Of a stretch of 64,000 nt of DNA, positions 7,816 through 15,632 are shown in pieces; the stretch's first letter is position 1; the number at the start of each line of letters is the position of its first letter. The position numbers and the translations under genes were made by a program. The stretch comes from an uncultured Spirochaetales bacterium (GTDB lineage Bacteria; Spirochaetota; Spirochaetia; Sphaerochaetales; Sphaerochaetaceae): the NCBI GenBank assembly GCA_949282255.1, contig CASDPA010000010.1, forward strand, positions 1 to 64,000, read 5' to 3'. The notes under the pieces are model-generated. The model had not been told where the DNA came from. It saw only the letters and a list, made by a program, of their open reading frames with translations, and made no database searches.

Positions 7816-9048
7816 ATGTATAAGATAAACATCAGGCAAGATAAAGATAAACAGCTCAAGCGTCATCATCCATGGGTCTTCACAGGGGCCATTGAAAAGA
7901 TAGAGCCGGGTTTTACCGAAGGGGATTGGGCAGAAGTTCTCGATTCGCAAGGAAATTTCATAGCCTACGGTTACTATGATGAGAAAAGCCATATTGTACT
8001 TCATCTGCTCTCATGGGATGAAAAGGAAAAGCCCTCTGAAGATTGGATAAGAGGGAAAATCCGACAGGCGGTGCTGAGAAGGAAAAACTTCTTTTCAGGT
8101 GATTCTGCCACCAACTGTTTCCGCATCGTTCATGGAGAAGCGGATTTTCTTCCGGGCCTGGCGGCAGACTGCTATGCAAAACTTGTCAAGATAATAATCT
8201 CTTCACGCTTTGCCTACCGCTTTTCAGATATCGCGGCCAGCGAACTGGATGCGATGCTGCACCCTGCTTTGATAAGCGTATCGACGGATCCAGCCTACTG
8301 CTCTGCAGAAAGTCTGGGAGAAAAATCCATCTACTACAAAAACGGGAACCGGGAAAAGCTTGATGAAGCCTCTCTTGAAAACGTCACTGTGCTTGAAAAC
8401 GGTATCTACTACGAGATAAGCGCCGCAAGAGGTCAGAAATCAGGTTTTTATTGCGACCAGAGGGAAAACCGCACAGCAGTGGAAAAGTATGCGGAAAACG
8501 CAGTCTGCCTTGATGTATGCTCATTTACAGGCGCATTCACACTACACCTGCTAAAAGCCGGAGCAAAAAGCGTGAAGGCGATCGACAGTTCGGAAAGTGC
8601 GCTCAGGCACCTTTTATACCAGGTGCACCTCAACGAAAACAAGAAAACGATACCAGCAGACTCAAGAAGCAGGATTGAAATTGAGGAAGGCGATTGCTTT
8701 GAGCTGTTAAGAAAAGAAAAGGATGGCTCCTACGATCTCATAATACTCGATCCTCCGAAGCTGGCAAAGACAAAGGGACAGCTTGAGAATGCGATGAAGG
8801 CTTACAAGGATCTCAACAGGGTTGCGATGAAGAAGATAAAAGATAATGGCATACTCATATCCTTTTCCTGCTCGGCGGCCCTTGCAAGGGAAGATTTGAG
8901 GACGGTAATAGCATGGGCTGCGAAAGACGCAGATGTGGAGGCGCAGATACTTGAAACCCTATCAGCAGGATCCGACCATCCGGTACGCCTGTCATTTCCC
9001 GAATCGGAATATCTGAAAGGATTCATACTCAGGATAATAAAGCACTGA
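7816..9048 (+). CDS. rlmI: 23S rRNA (cytosine-C5)-methyltransferase, RlmI-like
   Basis: A 410-residue class I SAM-dependent rRNA methyltransferase. The N-terminal PUA-like domain (about 1-75) opens with H-P-W-V-F-T-G-A-I, typical of RlmI; the middle holds the RlmI-like domain; the catalytic domain has Y-C-D-Q-R-E-N-R, the SAM motif L-D-V-C-S-F-T-G-A-F-T and the I-L-D-P-P-K motif. The S-C-S-A-A near residue 351 would provide the catalytic Cys. Escherichia coli RlmI makes m5C1962 in 23S rRNA. The exact target here is inferred from family. The ribosome site is weak. Ends directly against corA, which is convergent. Confidence 0.88.
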   Translation: MYKINIRQDKDKQLKRHHPWVFTGAIEKIEPGFTEGDWAEVLDSQGNFIAYGYYDEKSHIVLHLLSWDEKEKPSEDWIRGKIRQAVLRRKNFFSGDSATNCFRIVHGEADFLPGLAADCYAKLVKIIISSRFAYRFSDIAASELDAMLHPALISVSTDPAYCSAESLGEKSIYYKNGNREKLDEASLENVTVLENGIYYEISAARGQKSGFYCDQRENRTAVEKYAENAVCLDVCSFTGAFTLHLLKAGAKSVKAIDSSESALRHLLYQVHLNENKKTIPADSRSRIEIEEGDCFELLRKEKDGSYDLIILDPPKLAKTKGQLENAMKAYKDLNRVAMKKIKDNGILISFSCSAALAREDLRTVIAWAAKDADVEAQILETLSAGSDHPVRLSFPESEYLKGFILRIIKH

Positions 9049-10068
9049 TCAGTCCTTATCATCCTGCTCGAGGGAAGCCCTCTTTCTGGCAAGGTATTTC
9101 CTTTCCGCAGGACTCTTTTTCTTCATCCTGCTTCCATTGGCCTTCATGAGAAGCCGGTTGCGCTTGTCGGAAATCACATAGCTGCCGACAAGGGAAACCA
9201 GTAAGCAGGCAAATATCAGCACAAGCCAGGCCCAAGGGCTGTCCATGCCGGGAATCGATACGTTCATGCCGAAGAAACCGGTGATGAACGTGGGAAACAT
9301 CAGCGAAAGGGATATGATCGTAAGACGTTTCATTATTATGTTCATGTTGTTTCCGATTACGGATGCAAATGCATCCATGGTTCCGGTAAGGATATCCGAG
9401 TAGATGTTCGCCATCTGTATCGCCTGCCGGTTGTCGGTGACCGCGTCTTCCAAAAACTCCCGCTCCTCGTCGCTGTTCAGGTTGAAAAACGGGGTTTTCT
9501 GCAGTTTCTCCAAAAGCATCTCGTTTCCATTCAGGCTTGTTGTGAAATATACGAGGGACTTCTGGATCTGCAACAGCTGGATGAGTTCATAATTCATGAT
9601 CGACTTATGAAGCTGCTCCTCGACAAGATCCTTCTGGCGGTTGATGTATTTCAAGAGGCGGATGTACACAAGAGCCGCCCGTCCCAGGATTGAAAGCACC
9701 AGGCCTTCTTTGGTGTCGACGGGACAGGAGCGCACGCGGCGGCGTGCAAGATCGTCGATAACCACGCTGTCTTCTTTGCAGATTGTCACTATCTTGTCTT
9801 GAAAAAGCACTATGCCCAAAGGAATGCAGGTACGGACCAACGGATTGTCCTCATCCTCCTCTTCGCTTGGAAGTCGGCATATGATCACGGTATAACCGTC
9901 CTCGCGCTCGATTCTGGCCTGTTCGTCCGAGTCCATGATATCAGCAAGTATCTCACTTGAGATCATATACTCGTCGGTAAGAACGGAAATATCTTCTCTG
10001 GTGATTTCACGTACATCCACCCAGGTATAATTCTGGTTTGGTGTCAAATCATTTCTTTTAACAATCAT
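9049..10068 (-). CDS. corA: CorA-family divalent cation transporter
   Basis: A 339-residue CorA-type channel. The large cytoplasmic N-terminal domain is followed by two C-terminal membrane helices; the signature G-F-F-G-M-N-V lies at the end of the first helix, the selectivity filter for hydrated Mg2+ (or Co2+/Ni2+). The last 35 residues are strongly basic (KANGSRMKKKSPAERK and on). Family members form pentamers in the inner membrane. The gene has a long untranslated leader with several inverted repeats (10069-10210), suggesting control at the RNA level. Convergent and abutting with rlmI. Confidence 0.9.
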   Translation of the reverse strand: MIVKRNDLTPNQNYTWVDVREITREDISVLTDEYMISSEILADIMDSDEQARIEREDGYTVIICRLPSEEEDEDNPLVRTCIPLGIVLFQDKIVTICKEDSVVIDDLARRRVRSCPVDTKEGLVLSILGRAALVYIRLLKYINRQKDLVEEQLHKSIMNYELIQLLQIQKSLVYFTTSLNGNEMLLEKLQKTPFFNLNSDEEREFLEDAVTDNRQAIQMANIYSDILTGTMDAFASVIGNNMNIIMKRLTIISLSLMFPTFITGFFGMNVSIPGMDSPWAWLVLIFACLLVSLVGSYVISDKRNRLLMKANGSRMKKKSPAERKYLARKRASLEQDDKD

Positions 10069-10210
10069 GTTCCACGCCCCAAAAACGCCGGGCGCGGAAA
10101 GCTCTCAGCGCCTGACGGAAAAAACAATTAAAGATGCAGGTAAAGGATAACTGCCGTCGTCCATATCGCTGATAACTCCTCAAAATCAATCGGGAAAACC
10201 CGAGCCTTTA
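10069..10210 (-). promoter_or_regulatory. Structured 5' leader of corA (candidate cation-responsive RNA)
   Basis: On the minus strand the leader folds on paper as an outer helix UAAAGG (10210-10205) with CCUUUA (10146-10141), enclosing a hairpin UCGGG-UUUU-CCCGA at 10203-10190 and a 40-nt internal segment. Next to the gene a second stem pairs CGCGCCC with GGGCGUG across the sequence that should hold the ribosome site, 5-30 nt before the ATG, with the small hairpin UCAG-GCG-CUGA before it. A U-rich run (UUUAAUUGUUUUUU) lies between the two parts. I looked for M-box conserved segments and do not see them. The role is inferred from position only. Confidence 0.4.
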
Positions 10211-10305
10211 TGAGAATAACACTATTTCATGAAAAGTGAAAGAGCAAAACAGAAATAACGAAAAGCAATATAGGCAAGAAAGGACGTATAAGATAGAATT
10301 TGGCC

Positions 10306-10485
10306 ATGAAAACGCTGTTGTCCCTATTGGCGGCTCTTGCAACTTACATTGCAGCCTTTTTCATTGTAAGCCTTTTTTATAAAGGCCAGGTAGACTCTTT
10401 TGGATTCTGCGTTGCTGTCATACCTGCAATAATAGTTTGGATCCAAATAAAAAAAAGATTCCAAACCAAAAAGAAAAGTAAATGA
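10306..10485 (+). CDS. Small two-helix membrane protein
   Basis: A 59-residue protein with a hydrophobic helix at about residues 2-24, a short charged turn (Y-K-G-Q-V-D-S), a second helix at about 30-47, and a lysine-rich tail (KKRFQTKKKSK). Typical of small inner-membrane proteins with the tail in the cytoplasm. I prefer ATG 10306; an in-frame TTG two codons upstream is possible. Purine-rich AAGGACG at about 10280 is rather distant. Not recognised; located between corA (divergent) and the outer-membrane protein gene. Confidence 0.5.
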   Translation: MKTLLSLLAALATYIAAFFIVSLFYKGQVDSFGFCVAVIPAIIVWIQIKKRFQTKKKSK

Positions 10486-10542
10486 AACTTATCTGTACTT
10501 TAAGCCGTGATTATGCTATCCCTTATATATATGGAGGAAAAC

Positions 10543-11064
10543 ATGAAGAAAGCTTTAGTTATCGTTCTCATGGTGTTCATGGTCGCATCCGGCATCTATG
10601 CATCCAACGTTGATGTCAGTCTGGCGGCAGGAGCAACCACGAATTATTTCAATATGGGGTTCGCTGCGGGGGATAAGAAACAGGATTTCTCTGCAAAAGT
10701 AGGGCTTCAGGCAGATGTGGATGTATTCTTCGACTCACATAACGGATTTTATGTCAATCTTGGATATGACATGGAAGAAGGCAACTCAATAACAATAGGT
10801 GGAGGATATGCCTACACAACACCGGTTGATAAAATGGACATGGTGCTTACTGTTGGTCCGAAATTCATAATAAAGGGCAAGACAACGACATTTGGAGCAG
10901 ATCTCGATGCAAACTTCAAATACAACATCTACAAGGGCTGTTTCCTGCGCTTCGGTGCCGGAATAGATCTTGCATTTGTGGATTTCGGTGGCAACAAGGA
11001 TGCCATAGGATATTTCGAATTCCTGCTTCTCGTCCCGCAGCTTGCCATCGGTTGGGATTTCTAA
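10543..11064 (+). CDS. Small outer-membrane beta-barrel-like protein
   Basis: A 173-residue secreted protein. The N-terminal signal peptide is M-K-K-A-L-V-I-V-L-M-V-F-M-V-A-S-G-I-Y-A with cleavage expected after Y-A-S or A-S. The rest alternates polar and hydrophobic residues in short strands rich in Gly, Tyr and Phe and ends in Gly-Trp-Asp-Phe, the aromatic terminus typical of barrels inserted by the BAM machinery. Likely eight strands. The start is set by GGAGG five bases upstream of ATG 10543; the longer reading frame from 10507 has no such site. A strong terminator follows at 11085. Function unknown. Confidence 0.75.
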   Translation: MKKALVIVLMVFMVASGIYASNVDVSLAAGATTNYFNMGFAAGDKKQDFSAKVGLQADVDVFFDSHNGFYVNLGYDMEEGNSITIGGGYAYTTPVDKMDMVLTVGPKFIIKGKTTTFGADLDANFKYNIYKGCFLRFGAGIDLAFVDFGGNKDAIGYFEFLLLVPQLAIGWDF

Positions 11065-11084
11065 AGTATTCATCTTACATGAGG

Positions 11085-11110
11085 TGCCACCTGTCAAGGT
11101 GGCATTTTTT
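11085..11110 (+). terminator. Intrinsic terminator after the outer-membrane protein gene
   Basis: Perfect 8-bp stem TGCCACCT / AGGTGGCA with a four-base GTCA loop, followed by six T. It starts 21 bp past the stop codon. Confidence 0.9.
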
Positions 11111-11245
11111 ATTGCAGAAGGAGAACAAAAAAGGAATCACTAAAAACAAGGGATCAAAAGACATTCCCCACCCCTTCCCCGGTTGGTTCACCACTCTACC
11201 ATAAGTCGATTGCATCGCTTCAGATCTTCTGTAATAATCGTTTTC

Positions 11246-11803
11246 ATGGAAAAAGAAGGGAATGCTATAAGGCAGGCCAGGCTTGAAAAAGGTCTTACCC
11301 AAAATGAGCTTGCAAGAATGATCAATGTTTCGGATAAAACCGTTTCAAAATGGGAACGGGATCTAGGCTTGCCTGATGTTTCAACCCTACCGAGGCTTTC
11401 ACGGATACTTGGAATATCCATTTCTTCAATAATCGGGGATGAAACGGAGAAAAAGATGAAAAAAACATGTTTTTATCATTGTCCAATATGCCACTCTGTG
11501 GCATCAAGCCAAGGAGAGATGGATATCTCCTGCTGCGGTAAAAGGTTGGTGGCCTTGAAGGAAGAAAAGGCTGAGGAAGAAGAAAAACTCATGTTGGAGG
11601 ATGTGGAAGATGAAATCCACATCACCTCAGGCCATCCTCAGACAAAGGAAGACCATATAGCGTTCATAGCGTTCATAAACGGGGAAAGAACCGAGATGAT
11701 ACGCACATATCCCGAATGGGACATATCGGTACGCATAAAAAAAAGAAGGGGCCGCCTGTTCTTCTTCAGAACAAATGGGAAGCTATACTACCAGTTTATC
11801 TGA
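11246..11803 (+). CDS. XRE-family regulator fused to a desulfoferrodoxin-like domain
   Basis: A 185-residue protein in three parts. Residues 5-60 form an XRE helix-turn-helix (LTQNELARMINVSDKTVSKW). Residues 75-103 match a desulforedoxin knuckle: Cys79-P-I-Cys82 and Cys96-Cys97, able to hold Fe or Zn by four Cys. After an acidic linker (104-123), residues 123-185 resemble the neelaredoxin (superoxide reductase) fold, with His125, His130 and His137 in H-I-T-S-G-H-P and E-D-H-I-A-F. The C-terminal Cys-x-x-His pair of the iron site is missing, so it is more likely a sensor than an enzyme. I chose ATG 11246 because the helix-turn-helix starts there; upstream residues look non-coding. Convergent with the pyr operon end. 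Confidence 0.8.
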   Translation: MEKEGNAIRQARLEKGLTQNELARMINVSDKTVSKWERDLGLPDVSTLPRLSRILGISISSIIGDETEKKMKKTCFYHCPICHSVASSQGEMDISCCGKRLVALKEEKAEEEEKLMLEDVEDEIHITSGHPQTKEDHIAFIAFINGERTEMIRTYPEWDISVRIKKRRGRLFFFRTNGKLYYQFI

Positions 11804-11807
11804 ACTG

Positions 11808-12038
11808 CTACCGCCGCCGCAGTCTGACAGAATAGGTACCGCGAAACAGGCGGGATGGAATCATGTCGTATTCAATCCCGTCCATTTCAACAACCCTTTC
11901 CGAAATAAAAGAGCAATCAAGCTTGTTTTTTTTGCAATAAGCACAAACAATCTCCTTCATCTTGGGTGTATCAGGAGGGGATGAAAGAACCTCATCGGCA
12001 TCAAGCAATATCGTCTTGTTGAAAATACTGAAAATCAT
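11808..12038 (-). CDS. Small uncharacterised protein at the end of the pyr operon
   Basis: A 76-residue protein with an N-terminal hydrophobic strand and L-L-D-A-D-E-V-L-S-S-P-P-D-T-P, a Cys-Ala-Tyr-Cys pair near residue 34, and an arginine-rich end (SVRLRRR). It resembles a small two-layer domain but I cannot name the family. Its ATG (12038) overlaps the pyrC stop as ATGA, so translation is probably coupled to pyrC and it is likely a real product of the operon. The GTG two codons upstream is a weaker candidate. Five base pairs separate it from the convergent XRE gene. Confidence 0.6.
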   Translation of the reverse strand: MIFSIFNKTILLDADEVLSSPPDTPKMKEIVCAYCKKNKLDCSFISERVVEMDGIEYDMIPSRLFRGTYSVRLRRR

Positions 12039-13072
12039 GACCACACAAAAGGATGGAACGGATACTCGGCATCAACAAGACGGAATCTGTTCCCAATGTC
12101 CTTTGGAAGAAACACCGGCTCATCATCCAAGCCGAATATCTTGAGCACATTACCACCGAAAAGGTCCCTCAACCTGGCATCTGCGACTCCAGCATCTTTC
12201 AGCTTCTGCAAAAGCAGCAGGCTTCCAGCAAAGCCAGGAATACCGCTTGCCCCACTCTGCTTGTCGGCTATCGTATGAGGGGCGTGGTCGCTCTCGACAT
12301 AATCTATTTGCCCATCCATAAGGCTGGAGAATATGAAAGCCCTGTCTTCTTCCGATCTGAGAGGCGGATTCATCTTGAGATATCTCTCCCCATCCTTTGC
12401 ATCCTGCAATGAAAGAAGCGAATGATGGGCTGTCGCACCGGAGGAAATCCTCATGCCCTCCTCCTTTGCTTTTTGCACAAGCTGCACAGCGGCCTTTGTT
12501 GATATATGGCACACATGAAGATGTCCCTTGAACCCTGTCTGCTTGGCGATGCGGATTATCTGCTCAACAGCAAAAACCTCTCCCTCAGCAGGCCGCGCAA
12601 AGGAATGAGTGGAATAATCTGAAGGATCGTAAAGGGAAGGCCTGTTGAACGCTTCACACTCTGCATGAAGCGCAAGAACCCCGCTGTAGGAACAGTCGGA
12701 GAGGACCTGCATGACTTTCCTCTGCTCATCTTCCGTAACAAGCCCCATGTTTCCTGTGCTGTGGGCAAGAAACATTTTCAGTCCCACCACAAGAGGGAAA
12801 AGCTCTCCGTGCAGGATACACATCTGCTCAACCTGTTTGCAATCGGAGGTGAGTCCAAGAAACACATGATAGGCAACACCGTATTTTCTGACAGAAGGCG
12901 ATGCAAGAGCCAATCGGGATATGACAGCATCCCTGTCGGTAAGGCACGTGCTGGTATTAGGCATGTCAAACACACGGGTTATGCCGGCAAGCTGTGCGGC
13001 ATACAGCCCGTGTGCCACGGTTTCCTTATCCTTCTGCGCCCAATCGCGCAGATGCACATGAGGATCTATCAC
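12035..13072 (-). CDS. pyrC: Dihydroorotase
   Basis: Catalyses reversible cyclisation of N-carbamoyl-aspartate to dihydroorotate. The 345-residue amidohydrolase has the metal motif D-P-H-V-H-L-R-D at the very N-terminus, a candidate carbamylated Lys in V-G-L-K-M-F, metal His residues in L-H-A-E and H-V-C-H-I-S, and the catalytic Asp in E-S-D-H-A-P-H. It is shorter than the usual 420-residue class I enzymes because it starts at the HxH strand, lacking the N-terminal beta domain. The start is GTG 13072, immediately after the pyrDK TAA, with GGAG six bases upstream inside pyrDK. Confidence 0.92.
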   Translation of the reverse strand: MIDPHVHLRDWAQKDKETVAHGLYAAQLAGITRVFDMPNTSTCLTDRDAVISRLALASPSVRKYGVAYHVFLGLTSDCKQVEQMCILHGELFPLVVGLKMFLAHSTGNMGLVTEDEQRKVMQVLSDCSYSGVLALHAECEAFNRPSLYDPSDYSTHSFARPAEGEVFAVEQIIRIAKQTGFKGHLHVCHISTKAAVQLVQKAKEEGMRISSGATAHHSLLSLQDAKDGERYLKMNPPLRSEEDRAFIFSSLMDGQIDYVESDHAPHTIADKQSGASGIPGFAGSLLLLQKLKDAGVADARLRDLFGGNVLKIFGLDDEPVFLPKDIGNRFRLVDAEYPFHPFVWS

Positions 13073-14752
13073 TTACAACTCCACACGATTATCGAGAATA
13101 TAACGCCATGTGACGAAAGTGCCCTCTTTGCAGGCAAGATGGTTGCCACATACGCATTCCCCGCAAAGACCTACCCCGCACATCGTCATCTTCTCAAGCG
13201 AGATGTAGATCCTGTCAGCAGGAAGTCCGAACGAGATGAACATCTCAGCCGCTTTCCTCATCATCACCGATGGTCCCACCACATAAGCTGCGACATCGCC
13301 TTCCACATCAGAGGTACAGTAGCTTTCAAGCACCCTTCCCGGCTTTCCATCGTCTGCCACAATGCGGTAGGTGCCATACTTTTCCAAATCTTCCTGCATG
13401 AGCCCCTTGCCATCGTCGGGCAGTCTGGGCAATCCAAGACGTATATCAAGAAGGGTTCCTTCGCTATGAAGCTTTTCGGCAAGAAGATTCAAAACAACCA
13501 CACCGGTGCCGCCACCCAGAAGAAGGGCTTTTCCGGTATGGATGTTCTCAACACCTTTACCACATAGGCCACGCGTATAGAAGACATCTCCTTTCTCGAG
13601 CTTTGCAGCCGCCGCTGTGAATGGCCCCCTGATCTTTATGATGAAAGTCAAAGGATCATTTTTTGCAACGCTGAAGGGCCGTTCCCCAACTTCAGGAATC
13701 CAAAGGAAACTGAACTCTCCGGCCTTGCATGAACTCTTTCCATCCAGGGTGAGGATCACAGTATCCTCATCGTACATCCTCTTTGAGACCACAACATGGC
13801 GTTCATACTCAAGGTTGTCATGACGCGGGCTGAGAAGGGGCTCGACATCCTCGCCGTTTTTGATCCGGGAAAAGTACGATCCCCAATCTTCCGGTTCGAC
13901 ACGTGCTATTGCAGACCCGATACCGATGCTGTCGGCACCAGCCTCCAAAAGAGCCCTGGCATCCGAGCTTGAAACGACTCCGCCCATACCAAGTATTATG
14001 GGATCATCCCCTATACGCTCACGGATTCTCCTGACAGCATCAAGCGCGATGTCAAAAACCCATGCGCCGCTCGCACCACCTTTTCCACCAAGCTTATTGA
14101 AGAGAATAGGATGACCATCCTTAAGATACTGCCGTGGTCCGACAGTGTTGATTGCGGCAATACCATCGGCTCCGCTTTCAATAGCGGCCTTGGCTATATC
14201 GGCGATATCTGGAACATTAGGGGTAAGCTTGATTATCAGAAGCGCCTTGCGCTCAGGATAAGCTTCACAGATCGCCTTGACAAAAGATCTGACTGTCTCC
14301 TTATCGCTGCCGATCGAGGCTCCATAGCCTTTTGCGGCATGCGGACATGAGAAATTAAGCTCCAAAAGATCTGCAACGGGATCGAACTTCTTTACTAAAG
14401 TTATGAACCCCTCTTCGTCATTTGCAGAAAGGGATACGTTCAAAAGGGCGCGCATCCCCTCCTTGCGCAGCTCTTCAAGCTCGGGATAAGCCTTATCCAT
14501 TCCCGGATTGCGCAAGCCTACGGAGTTCCCGAAATCACCAAGAGACGGACTGGTGATGACGGGGGGCGTGTTTCCTGGATTGGCTTTGACCTGGAAGCTT
14601 TTTGTGGTTATGATGTCCACGGCCTCGATATCCCTGTCAAAAAGCCTCACAAGTTCGATCTTGGTGCTTGCCACACCGGAAACGGTGGACAATACCATCT
14701 TCTTTCTCAGATGGTTGCGATGCAAAAGCTCATATGCCCTTCCTGATTTCAA
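13073..14752 (-). CDS. pyrDK: Fused dihydroorotate dehydrogenase (PyrD) and electron-transfer subunit (PyrK)
   Basis: A 559-residue fusion. Residues 1-310 form the FMN barrel of a class 1B-like dihydroorotate dehydrogenase: F-G-N-S-V-G-L-R-N-P-G, the substrate motif L-N-F-S-C-P-H-A, T-P-N-V-P-D-I, and G-M-G-G-V-V-S-S. Residues 320-559 form PyrK: an FAD-binding P-F-S-V-A, an NAD loop L-L-G-G-G-T-G-V-V, and a C-terminal 2Fe-2S cluster with Cys525, Cys530, Cys533 and Cys541. Separate PyrD and PyrK normally form a heterotetramer that uses NAD+; here both are one chain, so stoichiometry is fixed. ATG overlaps the pyrF stop by four bases (ATGA). Confidence 0.92.
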   Translation of the reverse strand: MKSGRAYELLHRNHLRKKMVLSTVSGVASTKIELVRLFDRDIEAVDIITTKSFQVKANPGNTPPVITSPSLGDFGNSVGLRNPGMDKAYPELEELRKEGMRALLNVSLSANDEEGFITLVKKFDPVADLLELNFSCPHAAKGYGASIGSDKETVRSFVKAICEAYPERKALLIIKLTPNVPDIADIAKAAIESGADGIAAINTVGPRQYLKDGHPILFNKLGGKGGASGAWVFDIALDAVRRIRERIGDDPIILGMGGVVSSSDARALLEAGADSIGIGSAIARVEPEDWGSYFSRIKNGEDVEPLLSPRHDNLEYERHVVVSKRMYDEDTVILTLDGKSSCKAGEFSFLWIPEVGERPFSVAKNDPLTFIIKIRGPFTAAAAKLEKGDVFYTRGLCGKGVENIHTGKALLLGGGTGVVVLNLLAEKLHSEGTLLDIRLGLPRLPDDGKGLMQEDLEKYGTYRIVADDGKPGRVLESYCTSDVEGDVAAYVVGPSVMMRKAAEMFISFGLPADRIYISLEKMTMCGVGLCGECVCGNHLACKEGTFVTWRYILDNRVEL

Positions 14753-15630
14753 AGCCCGGCCTCCGAAATAAGTTTTTCAAGCCCGACGAGACAGGCGGAC
14801 GTCCAGTCCTTGGGTGCTGGAGCCTTTTTCCACGGGTGGGTAAGCCCGCTTGAGGAATTGATCCTGGCAATAGACACATCATAAGAAACCTTTTTGAGAG
14901 CCGCCATGACCTGCTTAGCGCTTCCGCCCTGGCTTCCGACACCGGGAATCAACAATGCAATGTTCTTACCTGCAAAATACCCTGCAATATCTTCAAGTTC
15001 CTTCATGTTTGTGGCCCCCACCACGGCTCCATAGCCGGGTTTGCCTTCAGACCAACGGACAATCGTATGGGCAACTGCCATATAAAGAGGATAAGTCTCC
15101 TTCTCGTCAACGCTGTCAAGCATGAGACGGTTCTGCAGATCCGCACCGCCGGGATTGCTGGTCCTGTCCAAAACGTATATTCCTTTTTCAGGGAAAGCAA
15201 AAGGACTCACACTGTCCGTTCCCATATATGGAGAAACCGTCACGGAATCAGTCTTCCAGCAGGAAAATGCCTCATTGGCATAGTTAAGGCTTGATTTTGC
15301 TATATCCCCTCTTTTGCTGTCGAGAATCACAGGAATGCCCGGGAAATAGGATTCAAGCATGTCCAAAACATGCGCCAGGGCCAGGCTGCCATCAAAACAC
15401 CCTTGCCGGGGACGGTCAAGAATGCTGTAATAACCTATATTCGGTTTGAACGCCGCAGGGCTGAGCCCGGCCTTCTTCATCGCCTCAAAAAGATTTTCCA
15501 TATATTTGCGGATTCTAGAAAGCCCGTCAAGTTCCTCATAGGGGAGTACGGACAATACAGGATCAAGTCCCATGCACACGATGTTCTTCACCTTATCCGC
15601 GCTTGTCGCAAGTTTGGTATTGTAATCCAT
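14749..15630 (-). CDS. pyrF: Orotidine 5'-phosphate decarboxylase, subfamily 2
   Basis: Final step of UMP synthesis: decarboxylates OMP. The 293-residue protein has the subfamily 2 (long) signature V-I-L-D-S-K-R-G-D-I with the catalytic Lys/Asp array, and A-F-K-P-N-I-G-Y and L-I-P-G-V-G-S-Q-G-G for phosphate binding. Start is ATG 15630, two bases after the pyrE stop codon, with AAGGAGG eight bases upstream; the longer reading frame to 15690 lies inside pyrE and is rejected. Coupled to pyrDK downstream by ATGA. Confidence 0.94.
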   Translation of the reverse strand: MDYNTKLATSADKVKNIVCMGLDPVLSVLPYEELDGLSRIRKYMENLFEAMKKAGLSPAAFKPNIGYYSILDRPRQGCFDGSLALAHVLDMLESYFPGIPVILDSKRGDIAKSSLNYANEAFSCWKTDSVTVSPYMGTDSVSPFAFPEKGIYVLDRTSNPGGADLQNRLMLDSVDEKETYPLYMAVAHTIVRWSEGKPGYGAVVGATNMKELEDIAGYFAGKNIALLIPGVGSQGGSAKQVMAALKKVSYDVSIARINSSSGLTHPWKKAPAPKDWTSACLVGLEKLISEAGL

Positions 15631-15632
15631 GA

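Noticed and set aside
10069-10210. M-box (Mg2+) riboswitch before corA
   Set aside because: None of the conserved M-box segments, such as GGUGAGGCUCC or AGUGCUAAAGCUCU, could be found; kept only as an unclassified leader.
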